A DNA stretch of 35,816 nt from Patescibacteria group bacterium (GCA_025060575.1 JANXBL010000003.1:1-35816), one strand, 5' to 3'; positions 15,989-24,237 are shown, counted from the first letter of the stretch. The notes: generated from the sequence alone by a model not told the origin. Program-made: numbers and translations.

Positions 15989-16863
15989 ATTTTTGCTCGT
16001 CTTCTACCGTGAAAAGCTCGATGGATCTCTTTAAGTTCTTTGTTGGTGAGATGAGTATAAATTTGTGTTGTTTGAATATTTTTATGACCAAGCAAAAGTT
16101 GAATGGCCCGGAGATCAGCTCCTGCCATTAATAAATCAGTAGCAAATTGGTGTCGCAAAAGATGAGGAGTTACTTTTTTAATTAGGCCAACTTTTTTAGC
16201 ATAGTGCTTGATTATTTTTTGAACACCACGACTAGTTATTCTTTTACCTCTAAGGTTAATAAATAGTGCAGGATCATTATCTTTTCTTGCTTTAAGGTAA
16301 TTTTCTAAACATTTTTTGGCTGTTTGAGAAAGAAAAACAACTCTGATTCTATTTCCTTTACCTCTTACTTTTATCTCCCCTTTTTCTAGGTTTATGTCTC
16401 TATTAAGATGACAAAGTTCAGATACTCTTAAACCAGTGCTAAATAATGTCTCTAATAAAGCTCTGTTTCGTAGACTTTTTAAATCATTGCCTTGAGGTGC
16501 GCTGAGTAATTTGTTTAATTCTTCATCGTCTAAAATGTTTATTTCTCTATCTGGTAATTTGGGTAGTTCTATCAAATTTGGTTCATAGATATTCTGTTTG
16601 TTTTTTTGAAGAAACTTTAAAAAATTGCGAAGAGCAATCAGATAATAAGACTGAGTTTTAAGACTTAGATTTCTTTTATTTAAATGAATTCGGTAATTAA
16701 ATATCGTTTCACTATTGATTTCGTTATGTTTATTACTCTCTAACCAATTTAAAAAATCTAATATTTTTCGTCTATATTCTTTAATGGTTCCGTTACTCCT
16801 GCCTTTTTCAATGGCGAGATAATGCTCATATCTGTTGAGCCATTTTTTGAGGTCTTCAATCAT
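15985..16863 (-). CDS. Tyrosine recombinase, XerC/XerD type
   Basis: The 292-aa product, counted from the ATG at 16861-16863, has the length of XerC/XerD. Residues 1-90 form the SAM-like core-binding domain. The catalytic set is complete: Arg146 (STGLRVSEL), Lys169 (RGKGNR), His234 and Arg237 (HLLRHQF), His260 (LLGHKNI) and Tyr269 (IYTH). It most likely resolves chromosome dimers, although a single Xer outside a mobile element could also serve integration. A longer frame to 16953 adds 30 hydrophobic residues but runs through the rpsO promoter and start, so it was rejected. The 3' end shares the palindrome CTAG with the nrdJ stop. Confidence 0.92.
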   Translation of the reverse strand: MIEDLKKWLNRYEHYLAIEKGRSNGTIKEYRRKILDFLNWLESNKHNEINSETIFNYRIHLNKRNLSLKTQSYYLIALRNFLKFLQKNKQNIYEPNLIELPKLPDREINILDDEELNKLLSAPQGNDLKSLRNRALLETLFSTGLRVSELCHLNRDINLEKGEIKVRGKGNRIRVVFLSQTAKKCLENYLKARKDNDPALFINLRGKRITSRGVQKIIKHYAKKVGLIKKVTPHLLRHQFATDLLMAGADLRAIQLLLGHKNIQTTQIYTHLTNKELKEIHRAFHGRRRAKI

Positions 16864-16864
16864 T

Positions 16865-16892
16865 TTGGTAAAGTTAATTTTTATGCTAAAAT
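16865..16892 (+). promoter_or_regulatory. Candidate promoter of the rpsO-pnp operon
   Basis: TTGGTA at 16865-16870, a 16-bp spacer, and TAAAAT at 16887-16892 preceded by TG at 16884-16885 (extended -10). Transcription would begin only about 5 nt before the ATG at 16904, giving an almost leaderless message. Confidence 0.45.
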
Positions 16893-16903
16893 TATTATAA
16901 AGG

Positions 16904-17167
16904 ATGGTAAAAATAAAAGAAAAAATTAAAGAGATTGTTTCTAAGTATGGCAAAAATGAAAAAGACGTTGGCAGTCCTGAGGTTCAGGTAGCAATTCTAA
17001 CCGAAGAAATTTTGAATCTAAGCAAGCATCTTAAAGATAATAAGAAAGACAAGAGTTCTAAGAGAGGACTTATTTTAAAGATAGTTCAGCGAAAAAAGTT
17101 GCTTCATTATCTTAAAAGGACATCGTATTCTAGATATAAAAAGATAGTTGAGGATCTTAACTTATGA
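16904..17167 (+). CDS. rpsO: Ribosomal protein S15 (uS15)
   Basis: The 87-aa basic protein matches S15 in length and motifs: DVGSPEVQVAILTEEI near residues 21-36, a lysine-rich middle, then QRKKLLHYLK and YSRYKKIVEDL. It binds 16S rRNA and helps assemble the 30S platform. It is the first gene of an operon with a NYN protein, pnp, a membrane protein and a DksA-like gene. Its stop overlaps the next start by ATGA. The rpsO-pnp pairing is conserved in many bacteria, but here another gene lies between them. Confidence 0.97.
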   Translation: MVKIKEKIKEIVSKYGKNEKDVGSPEVQVAILTEEILNLSKHLKDNKKDKSSKRGLILKIVQRKKLLHYLKRTSYSRYKKIVEDLNL

Positions 17168-17667
17168 ATCCTTTAGCTCGTTCAGATCAAAGAGTAAGTG
17201 TTTTTATTGATACCCAAAATATTTATCACTCCTCGAAAAATTTATATGACCGTAAAGTTGACTTTAAAAGGTTGGTTGATATATTAGTTGGCGAGAGGAG
17301 CGTGATTAATGTGCTGGCTTATGTCATCAGAGCTGAATTTACACCAAGAGAGATAGATTTTTTTGAGGCACTAGTTAGTCAAGGTATCAGATTACGAATT
17401 AAGGATTTACAAGTATATCCTGATGGGACTAAAAAGGCTGATTGGGATATTGGTATTGCTGTCGATGTCATTAGGTTCAGTCATTTGGTAGATGTAATCG
17501 TTCTAGTCACAGGAGATGGTGACTTTCTACCTTTAGTAGAATATTTACAAGGCCAGGGAAAACAAGTTGAGGTAGCCGGGTTTTCACAAACAACTTCTTC
17601 TCGCCTAAAGGAGTCAGCTGATTTTTATTATGATTTAAGCGAGTTAATTTCGTTTATTCTAATTTGA
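17164..17667 (+). CDS. NYN-domain (LabA/DUF88-type) putative endoribonuclease
   Basis: The 167-aa product is essentially one NYN (PIN-like) domain. The metal-binding acidic residues are all present: Asp16 with Asn19 in FIDTQNIY, Asp93 and Asp95 in KADWDIGIAVD, and Asp118 and Asp120 in TGDGDF. This family cleaves RNA or is predicted to. Its start overlaps the rpsO stop by 4 nt and pnp begins 16 nt after its stop, so it is made together with S15 and PNPase. That placement suggests a role in RNA turnover or rRNA processing beside the 3'-to-5' exonuclease. The substrate is unknown. Confidence 0.85.
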   Translation: MNPLARSDQRVSVFIDTQNIYHSSKNLYDRKVDFKRLVDILVGERSVINVLAYVIRAEFTPREIDFFEALVSQGIRLRIKDLQVYPDGTKKADWDIGIAVDVIRFSHLVDVIVLVTGDGDFLPLVEYLQGQGKQVEVAGFSQTTSSRLKESADFYYDLSELISFILI

Positions 17668-17683
17668 TTAGATCCAGAATAAA

Positions 17684-19771
17684 ATGGATAAAAAATATAT
17701 TTATCGGTCAGAAAATTACGAGATTGAATTTACTCTGAATGATTGGGCAGAAAGATCTAAAATATCAGTTCTGACAAAAAGCAAAGATACAGTGATATTT
17801 ACGGTTGTTAATTCTGGTAAGGAAATACCAGATTCAGATTTTTTACCATTGACTATTGATTATGATGAAAAATTTTATGCGGGTGGTAAAATTTTTGGTA
17901 GTCGATTTATAAGAAGAGAAGGCAAACCAACCTTAACCTCCATATTAAATTCTAGATTAATTGACAGGAGTATTAGGCCTGCCTTTTTATCTAATTTTCG
18001 CTGTCAATTACATATAGTTAATACACTGCTTTCTTATGATCCAGAAAGCGATCCAGCGGTTTTGGCACTTCTAGGAACTTCTTTTGCGCTTCATCATTTA
18101 GGATTAGACTGGCTAGGTCCGGTAGCAGGAGTAAGGGTTGGATTTGATGGTGAGAGATGGCAAATAAACCCTAAAAACGATCTTAGATCAGGATTATTAG
18201 CAGAAGGAGTGGTATCAGGAACAATTAATAAAATTAATATGATTGAATTAGAAGGAAAGGAAATTGAAGAGCGAGAAATCATCAACGCTCTTAAAATTTC
18301 TTTTTCTGAAATACAAAAAATAAATTCATTTTTTCAGTCAATCGAGATTGAAAAAAATAAAAATGTCCCAAATGATTATCCATCCAAAGAAAATTATAAT
18401 TTCTACTTAGAAGCAGAAAAAATACTAGATAAGTTTTTAGAAGAAAAAAATATTTCTTTGCAAAAAGTCTTATTCTCTCAAGATGAGGGAGATAAAGGTT
18501 GGCAATCAGTAATATCGTCTTTAACAGAGTATGACTTTGGAGAAATAACGCCATATGTTTTGAATGCTCTTCAAAAAAAATTTAAACGAGTTTTTCAAGA
18601 CACAATTCTGAAAGAAAAAATTAGACCAGACGGTAGAAAGTTGACTGAAATTAGAAAAATTTCTGCAGAGCTGGATATTTTACCTCGTGTTCACGGTTCA
18701 GCCATTTTCAAAAGAGGATTAACTCATATTCTTTCAACGCTAACTTTAGCTAGTCCAGGAGAAGAGCTTATTTTGAGAGAGATCGAATATGAAGGGAGTC
18801 GACATTTTATTCATCATTATAATTTTCCTCCCTATTCAGTAGGTGAATTAGGTAGTTCACGCGCCCCTTCGCGAAGAGAAATAGGTCATGGAGAATTAGC
18901 TGAAAAAGCTTTGAGAAATATTGTCCCTTCTCAGGAAGAGTTTCCTTATACTATAAGATTAGTTTCCGAGGTTCTCTCTTCTAATGGTTCGACATCCATG
19001 GGCTCAGTTTGTGCTAGCTCATTAGCCTTAATGGCAGGAGGAGTGCCTCTTAAAAAGCATGTTGCAGGTATAAGCATTGGTTTAGCATATGAAAATGATC
19101 AAGAATATGAATTGCTAACTGATATTCAAGGACCAGAAGATTTTTTTGGAGCAATGGACTTTAAAGTGGCGGGTACAGAGTCGGGAGTAACAGCTATTCA
19201 ATGCGATGTTAAAATTGAGGGGCTGAATATTGAACAAATTGAGAGTGCTTTAGATAGAGCAAAAGATGCCAGGCTAAAAATTATAGATTACCTCAATACT
19301 ATTATCAGCCAACCAAGGAGCAAGCTAAGTCCCTTTGCTCCAAAGGTTGAAAAAGTTAAAATTGATTCTTTCAAGATAGGACTAGTGATAGGGAGTGGAG
19401 GAAGAACGATTAATGATATTATCACTTCCACCAATACCAAGATAGATATTAATCCTGATGGTTTAGTGTATATAAGCGGAGATAATCTTGAGGATGTTTG
19501 TTTAGCTAAGAATTGGATAAAAATTATTAGTGATTCACTGCAGGTGGGAGAAATTATTAAGGGGAAAATTATCAAGATCCTTCCTTTTGGGGCTATAATT
19601 GAATTAGCTCCTCAAAAAACCGCTTTTCTTCATATTTCTGAAATTGCTGATCGAAGGATTGAAAATATTGAAGATGAGATTAAGGTTGGTGAGGAGATGG
19701 ACTTTTTAATAAAAAACATAGCAGAAGACGGGAAAATTTATCTTTCCTTAAAAAATGTCAGACGAGAATGA
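17684..19771 (+). CDS. pnp: Polyribonucleotide nucleotidyltransferase (PNPase)
   Basis: The 695-aa product degrades RNA 3'-to-5' with phosphate, releasing nucleoside diphosphates, and acts as a trimer in the cytoplasm. Two RNase PH-like domains are visible: the first with GRIF-like region GSRFIRREGKPT and LIDRSIRP, the second with KIRPDGRKLTEIR and the catalytic stretch STSMGSVCASSLALMAGGVPL. A KH domain carries GXXG as GSGG (near residue 570), and an S1 domain ends the protein (GEIIKGKIIKILPFGAIIEL). Domain order and length are normal. The last 17 nt overlap the next gene, so translational coupling is likely. Confidence 0.96.
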   Translation: MDKKYIYRSENYEIEFTLNDWAERSKISVLTKSKDTVIFTVVNSGKEIPDSDFLPLTIDYDEKFYAGGKIFGSRFIRREGKPTLTSILNSRLIDRSIRPAFLSNFRCQLHIVNTLLSYDPESDPAVLALLGTSFALHHLGLDWLGPVAGVRVGFDGERWQINPKNDLRSGLLAEGVVSGTINKINMIELEGKEIEEREIINALKISFSEIQKINSFFQSIEIEKNKNVPNDYPSKENYNFYLEAEKILDKFLEEKNISLQKVLFSQDEGDKGWQSVISSLTEYDFGEITPYVLNALQKKFKRVFQDTILKEKIRPDGRKLTEIRKISAELDILPRVHGSAIFKRGLTHILSTLTLASPGEELILREIEYEGSRHFIHHYNFPPYSVGELGSSRAPSRREIGHGELAEKALRNIVPSQEEFPYTIRLVSEVLSSNGSTSMGSVCASSLALMAGGVPLKKHVAGISIGLAYENDQEYELLTDIQGPEDFFGAMDFKVAGTESGVTAIQCDVKIEGLNIEQIESALDRAKDARLKIIDYLNTIISQPRSKLSPFAPKVEKVKIDSFKIGLVIGSGGRTINDIITSTNTKIDINPDGLVYISGDNLEDVCLAKNWIKIISDSLQVGEIIKGKIIKILPFGAIIELAPQKTAFLHISEIADRRIENIEDEIKVGEEMDFLIKNIAEDGKIYLSLKNVRRE

Positions 19772-21578
19772 AAAGAAAATAAATTATAAAATTCTAACTG
19801 CTGATCATCTTCTTGAGGGGACAGAGGCTGAAAGTAAAGAAGCAATATTTAAAGATAGGGTAAATGTTGAACCAGAAGTGGTCAAAAAAGTTGATTCTTC
19901 TGCGGAAATAACACGCGAAGAGCCTAATCTTGATCAAGAAAAAATTGAGTTCGAAACTAAATTAGAAAGTGGAGTGGTCCATCCTACTTCAGAAGAGATT
20001 TTACCTGCCGTTGATTTTCAGCCGACATCATTAACATCAACATCACCAATAACCATCGAAGAACAGCCAGCCATTACGAAAGAAACTCTACAACCTGAAT
20101 ATTTCTCACCTTCTTCTACTTTGCCATCAGAAGAAACACCAGCTAAACCAAAATTTGAAATTATAAAACAGGAAGAGCTAATCTCAGAAGATGCTCCTCA
20201 ACTTAAGAAGACAACTCCAGAACTAAAAAGAAGAAAAATTGATTTTAAATTATTGTTACGCTTTATTCTTCCCATTGCTGGTGGTTTAGTGTTGGTTGGC
20301 TTTATTATGGTTTTTAAGCCTTATCAAAAATTTATTTTCTCGCCTAAGTCAAACAATAATCAAACAAGCTCAGTTGAAGACTTAGCTATAAGATTGCCAG
20401 AAATAAAAACTACTTCTGAGCCTTTGATTATTATAACTTCTGCTAAAGAAATGGTGACTTCTTCAATCTCTACTTCAACAATCTCCACAATGACTACTCC
20501 CACTCTGCCATTGGAAACAACTTCCATTGTTATTTTACCTCCTTTAATCAAGGCGACAGATTCTATTCCTACGCCAACAAAAGTAACATCTACCGAGACA
20601 TTATCAACAAATGAAAATCAAACTTCAACTAGCACCAAGACAACATCTGCTATACCTTCTGTTAAAACACCTCAAAAATCTACCTTTATCGTTGCTACTT
20701 CTCTTTTACCAACTTTTCAACCTTCATCAGCTCAAACCACAACAAAAACAACTACCTTATCTTCGGCAACAAACGCTACTTTGACAATAACCACCAAAAC
20801 TGATGGTTCAGCTAAAACAGAATCAAAAACCTCTCGTAAGGTAAGCATCAAGACAAAAACTTCCTCCATTCCTGAGATTAAGTTAAGCACTACTTCAGTT
20901 CCTGATACAACTGTCACTAAGCAAGAATTAATTCCAACAACATCTGATCAATTGGAGAAGTTGATAACATCAAATCAACAGAATACTTTTTCACTTTCAA
21001 ACCTACCAGCTGAAATCATTACTTTTCCCGATATTGAAGAGAGAAAACTGGAATTAAAGGAGGTCAATTTTTCAGAATTAGAAAAAAACCTTGTATCCTT
21101 TATAGCAAGGCAAGATTTCTATTCTTTAATGATAAACCTTAAAATTTTAGTTAATGAACAAATCGTTCCATGGGATTTGGTATTTTCCTACTTTATTAGA
21201 CCAACGAAAATTAAAGAAACAGATTTCAATCTTTTTAAACAATCGCTAACTAATAAAATGGCTTTGCTAATTTATTATGGTCATACTAGAGAATATCCTA
21301 TTTTGATTTTTGAGACCAAAGACTCCAAGGTGGCAAGACTTTTTAATAATCAATGGATGAAAGGAGCAATGTCAAGTGATTTACAGACATTATTTTTAGG
21401 AGCTACCAGTGGTAAAGTAACTTCTCGTTTCACCACTAAGAAATTTAACAATGTGAGCTATAATATAATTTATTTCCAAAATAACTTTCAACTATGCTGG
21501 CTTGTTTTCCATAACTATGTAGTATACTCATCAAGCGAGGAAGGCTTAAAAAAAGTTATGTATTATTTATCAAAATGA
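19755..21578 (+). CDS. Membrane protein with acidic tail, Thr/Ser-rich stalk and C-terminal domain
   Basis: The 607-aa product is not recognised. Residues 1-155 are acidic, Pro/Glu/Ser-rich and probably disordered in the cytoplasm. A basic stretch (KRRKIDFK) precedes a single membrane helix at about 167-187, so the rest should lie outside. Residues about 195-410 are a low-complexity Thr/Ser/Pro/Lys stalk resembling glycosylated linkers. Residues about 430-607 form a globular mixed domain ending VVYSSSEEGLKKVMYYL, reminiscent of DUF3352-type modules, but I am not certain. The start lies inside the end of pnp (17-nt overlap) and the stop overlaps the DksA-like start by ATGA. Its presence in a ribosomal/RNA-decay operon is unexpected. 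The reverse frames in the repeat-like stalk are artefacts. Confidence 0.8.
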   Translation: MSDENEKKINYKILTADHLLEGTEAESKEAIFKDRVNVEPEVVKKVDSSAEITREEPNLDQEKIEFETKLESGVVHPTSEEILPAVDFQPTSLTSTSPITIEEQPAITKETLQPEYFSPSSTLPSEETPAKPKFEIIKQEELISEDAPQLKKTTPELKRRKIDFKLLLRFILPIAGGLVLVGFIMVFKPYQKFIFSPKSNNNQTSSVEDLAIRLPEIKTTSEPLIIITSAKEMVTSSISTSTISTMTTPTLPLETTSIVILPPLIKATDSIPTPTKVTSTETLSTNENQTSTSTKTTSAIPSVKTPQKSTFIVATSLLPTFQPSSAQTTTKTTTLSSATNATLTITTKTDGSAKTESKTSRKVSIKTKTSSIPEIKLSTTSVPDTTVTKQELIPTTSDQLEKLITSNQQNTFSLSNLPAEIITFPDIEERKLELKEVNFSELEKNLVSFIARQDFYSLMINLKILVNEQIVPWDLVFSYFIRPTKIKETDFNLFKQSLTNKMALLIYYGHTREYPILIFETKDSKVARLFNNQWMKGAMSSDLQTLFLGATSGKVTSRFTTKKFNNVSYNIIYFQNNFQLCWLVFHNYVVYSSSEEGLKKVMYYLSK

Positions 21579-21913
21579 CTATTAACTTTGAGGAGCTAAG
21601 GGAAAAATTGATCAAGGAAAAAGAAGAGATAGTTTTAATCTTAGAAGTGCTAGGGAAAGCAGTAAGGGATTCAGTAAGTGAAGTTGTTTCATCAAGTGAT
21701 GAAATCGCCGATAAGTACGAACTAAAACAAGAAATTCATGTTCAAAAAGAGGTTTTGGAGGAAAAATTAGAGAAAATAGAACAAGCCTTAAAGAGGATAG
21801 AAAGTGGTACTTATGGTAGATGTACCCGATGTGGTCAAGCGATTGAGGATGCTAGGTTAATGATTGATCCTGCTGCTGATCTTTGTAGAAGTTGTGCCCT
21901 AAAGACTATCTAG
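21575..21913 (+). CDS. DksA/TraR-family C4 zinc-finger protein
   Basis: The 112-aa product has a coiled-coil N-terminal half (about 3-78, heptad-like Glu/Lys/Leu) and a C4 zinc finger: Cys83, Cys86, Cys104 and Cys107 in CTRCG and CRSC. DksA-type proteins enter the RNA polymerase secondary channel and change transcription, often with ppGpp; others in this family have unknown roles. The acidic tip residues of DksA (DxxDxA) are not obvious, so a polymerase role is not proven. It is the last gene of the rpsO operon and overlaps the convergent tsaD end by 8 nt. Confidence 0.85.
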   Translation: MTINFEELREKLIKEKEEIVLILEVLGKAVRDSVSEVVSSSDEIADKYELKQEIHVQKEVLEEKLEKIEQALKRIESGTYGRCTRCGQAIEDARLMIDPAADLCRSCALKTI

Positions 21914-22916
21914 GGAAAACTTCTATCTTGTCAACTTCTACAGCTGAGGATAGATTAAAGTAACCAGCAAGGGCGATATTTATGCCGTTATCAGTGGCCA
22001 GAGACTTTTGGGGAAAATAGATGGGGATCTCAGGCATTGCTTTTTTGAACATTCTCTTAAAAGTTTGATTAGCACTGACTCCTCCACTAACAATGAGCGT
22101 CTTAACTTTAAAATCGCGACTCGCTTTTTTCATTTTATAGATAATTATTTCAAAGATGGTTTTTTGTAAAGAAGCACAAAGATCGTTAACTGTTCCTTCA
22201 TCTAGCTTGCCATATTTTTTTATTTGAGATACAAGATCGATGAAGGCTGTTTTCAGACCAGCAAAGCTAAATTGATATCCTTTTTGAAGTAGTGGTTTAG
22301 GTAGGGAAAAAAATTTTTTAGCCATTTTGGCTCTTCTTTCTATTTCTGGACCACCTGGATAACCCAACCCTAGAGCGCGAGCACATTTATCTAGGCATTC
22401 GCCAGCTGCGTCATCGACTGTTTCTCCTATTTTTCTTCTTTCGTTCCATGATTTAAAGACATAGAGAGTAGTATGACCTCCAGAAACTACCAAGACAAGA
22501 GCAGGAAAATTGATAGTAATAAATTTTTGCCATTGCTGAGTTTTTTTTCTGATTAGAACAGAGTACCAATGAGCTGAAAGATGATTTACAGGAATGACTT
22601 TTTTGTTGAGGTTTTTAGCTAATTCTTGAATAAATTTTTTTCCAGCTAGCAATGATGGCAAAAGGCCTGGCCCCACACTAAAGGCTAGGTAGTCAACTTT
22701 CTCTAGTTCAAAGCTGTTCTTAATTCTTTTAAATAAAAAAGGTAAATTTTTTTCATGCTCTCTTGCTGCTAGTATCGGTACTACTCCTCCATAAGGTTGG
22801 TGAATTTTTACTTGGGATGACAATTGATTATCAATTATCTTAACTCTGTTTTCTTTAACTTCAATTAGCCCTAGACCAGTTTCATCGCAAGTTGTTTCAA
22901 TTCCTAGTATGTACAT
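21906..22916 (-). CDS. tsaD: tRNA N6-adenosine threonylcarbamoyltransferase
   Basis: The 336-aa product installs t6A at position 37 of tRNAs reading ANN codons, transferring threonylcarbamoyl from the TsaC product with partners TsaB and TsaE. Signatures present: ILGIETTCDETG at the start, the metal-binding His112 and His116 in NHLSAHW, HQPYGGVVP near residue 39, VGPGLLPSLL, the nucleotide-binding VSGGHTTLY and VSGGVSANQ, and a C-terminal ATDNGINIA. Length is typical. It stands alone on the minus strand between two plus-strand operons. TTGACA just upstream of its ATG is too close to serve as its promoter. Confidence 0.96.
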   Translation of the reverse strand: MYILGIETTCDETGLGLIEVKENRVKIIDNQLSSQVKIHQPYGGVVPILAAREHEKNLPFLFKRIKNSFELEKVDYLAFSVGPGLLPSLLAGKKFIQELAKNLNKKVIPVNHLSAHWYSVLIRKKTQQWQKFITINFPALVLVVSGGHTTLYVFKSWNERRKIGETVDDAAGECLDKCARALGLGYPGGPEIERRAKMAKKFFSLPKPLLQKGYQFSFAGLKTAFIDLVSQIKKYGKLDEGTVNDLCASLQKTIFEIIIYKMKKASRDFKVKTLIVSGGVSANQTFKRMFKKAMPEIPIYFPQKSLATDNGINIALAGYFNLSSAVEVDKIEVFPR

Positions 22917-22945
22917 TTTCTGTCAAAAATTTAAGATTAATACTA

Positions 22946-22954
22946 TGATATAAT
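22946..22954 (+). promoter_or_regulatory. Extended -10 promoter before infC
   Basis: TGATATAAT combines a perfect TATAAT (22949-22954) with the TG extension at 22946-22947. The start near 22961 leaves a leader of about 20 nt that includes the GAGG SD. Confidence 0.5.
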
Positions 22955-22981
22955 TATAATTATAAGCTGATAGAGGATAAA

Positions 22982-23467
22982 ATTTTAAAATTGAAACCAG
23001 ATAAAGTGAGATTGATAGGCAATGATGATAGACAAAGAGGCGTTTTTAGTTTGGAAGAAGCAAAAGAGATTGCTGAAAAAGAGGGATATGACTTGATTTT
23101 AGTTAATGCCAAACAGCAACCGGTAGTAGTAAAGCTAGTAGATTACGGAGCCTACATTTATCAAAAGGAAAAAAAACTTAAGAATATTAAGAAGCAGAAA
23201 GAAACTAAAGAGGTGAGAATTAGTTTTACTGAGGCACCTTATGATTTGAAGAGAAAAGCTGAATTGAGTAGAAAATTTCTTGAAGATGGGCACCAAGTTC
23301 AGATTAAATTGCTTCTCAAAGGTAGAGAAAGAAATTTTCAAGACTTGGCTGATGAGAAATTAAATAATTTTTTAAAAATGATAAGCGAAATAGTCAAATT
23401 TACCGTCAACCAACCGATTAAGAAAACAAATAATTTTTTAATGATTATTATCAGTCCAAGTAAATGA
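22982..23467 (+). CDS. infC: Translation initiation factor IF-3, probably starting at AUU
   Basis: The product (about 160 aa) keeps the 30S subunit free and checks initiator tRNA and start codon. The N-domain has KVRLIGNDDRQRGVFSLEEA, the linker is lysine-rich (EKKLKNIKKQKETKEVRI), and the C-domain has GHQVQIKLLLKGRER and NNFLMIIISP. No ATG is available. TTG at 22991-22993 is possible, but SD GAGG (22973-22976) is 14 nt away. An in-frame ATT at 22982-22984 is only 5 nt from the SD, and AUU is the known autoregulatory start of infC in other bacteria. I chose ATT for that reason. The very N-terminal segment usually starting with an INxxI motif is absent. rpmI follows with an ATGA overlap. Confidence 0.9.
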   Translation: MLKLKPDKVRLIGNDDRQRGVFSLEEAKEIAEKEGYDLILVNAKQQPVVVKLVDYGAYIYQKEKKLKNIKKQKETKEVRISFTEAPYDLKRKAELSRKFLEDGHQVQIKLLLKGRERNFQDLADEKLNNFLKMISEIVKFTVNQPIKKTNNFLMIIISPSK

Positions 23468-23661
23468 AAAGCAAATTAACCACAATGGCTAAAATTAGAA
23501 AATCATTTTTAAAAAGGTTTAGAATTACAGCTAGGGGTAAGATTTTAAGAAGAACAAGAGGCCAAAGCCACTCTTTTGTTAAAAAAGAGACCGAACATCT
23601 TCTAAGGAGGAAAAGGCTAAAATTAGCCAATAAGTTAGTTTTAGAATACAAGAACTATTGA
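23464..23661 (+). CDS. rpmI: Ribosomal protein L35 (bL35)
   Basis: A 65-aa very basic product. The stretch MAKIRKSFLKRFRITARGK matches the L35 N terminus, followed by RRTRGQSHSF and RRKRL. The ATG at 23464 overlaps the infC stop as ATGA and would give seven extra residues before a second Met at 23485, which lines up better with the usual L35 start. Either start is possible. rplT (L20), which normally follows infC-rpmI, is not present next to it; a LOG-like gene comes next. Confidence 0.9.
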   Translation: MKSKLTTMAKIRKSFLKRFRITARGKILRRTRGQSHSFVKKETEHLLRRKRLKLANKLVLEYKNY

Positions 23662-23673
23662 GCATTTTTTAAA

Positions 23674-24237
23674 ATGGAGATTATATTTCCTCAAATAAAA
23701 GTTGTTATCTCCGGTGCAGCTGTCAGCTCTCCTTGTCGAGAAGATATTTATGAGTTGTCATATGAAGTTGGCAAAGAGTTAGCTAAAAAAAATTGCGTAG
23801 TATTGACAGGAGCAACAACCGGTGTTCCATTATGGGTAGCTAAGGGTGCCTTTGAAAATGGTGCTCTTGTTGTTGGTATTTCTCCTGCTCGAAGCTATCG
23901 CGAGCATACCAAGTTATATAAACTACCTGTTGATTACCATAATTTAATTTTGTATAGCGGTGAAGGATATAGTGGTAGAAATCTTTTGCTAGTTAAGATG
24001 GGAGACGGAGCGATTTTTCTTTGTGGTCGTACTGGTACTTTAAATGAGTTTTCTGCTGCCTTTGAAGAAGAAAAGCCAATTGCCGTTTTGACAGGATCAG
24101 GTGGGGTAGAAAAATATTTTTCTGAATTAATCATGGTTTCTCAAAAAGGTGAAGGCAAGATAATTTGGGAAAGTGATCCTAAAATTTTAGTAGAAAAATT
24201 TGTCTCTCTTTTGAGAGAAGAAATTAACAATGCTTGA
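23674..24237 (+). CDS. LOG/SLOG-family nucleotide-binding Rossmann protein
   Basis: The 187-aa product resembles the LOG (lysine decarboxylase-like) and TIGR00725 group. The glycine-rich N terminus VVISGAAVSS and VLTGATTGVPL bind a nucleotide phosphate. The signature usually written GGxGTxxE is CGRTGTLNEF at 117-126, including the catalytic-type Arg and Glu. Family members hydrolyse nucleoside monophosphates or act as nucleotide sensors (SLOG). The substrate cannot be told. It starts 12 nt after rpmI and its stop overlaps the MgtC-like start by 8 nt, so it belongs to the infC run. Confidence 0.8.
   Translation: MEIIFPQIKVVISGAAVSSPCREDIYELSYEVGKELAKKNCVVLTGATTGVPLWVAKGAFENGALVVGISPARSYREHTKLYKLPVDYHNLILYSGEGYSGRNLLLVKMGDGAIFLCGRTGTLNEFSAAFEEEKPIAVLTGSGGVEKYFSELIMVSQKGEGKIIWESDPKILVEKFVSLLREEINNA

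Noticed and set aside
16864-16953. 30-residue N-terminal extension of the Xer-type recombinase
   Set aside because: It is hydrophobic, unlike Xer N termini, and would overlap the rpsO start and its candidate promoter; the internal ATG at 16861-16863 gives standard Xer length.
20360-20917. Minus-strand open frames in the Thr/Ser stalk gene
   Set aside because: They arise from repetitive ACA/ACT/TCA codons read backwards and look like low-complexity artefacts.
22920-22926. TTGACA on the minus strand as promoter of tsaD
   Set aside because: It lies 3-4 nt before the tsaD ATG with no room for a -10 box.
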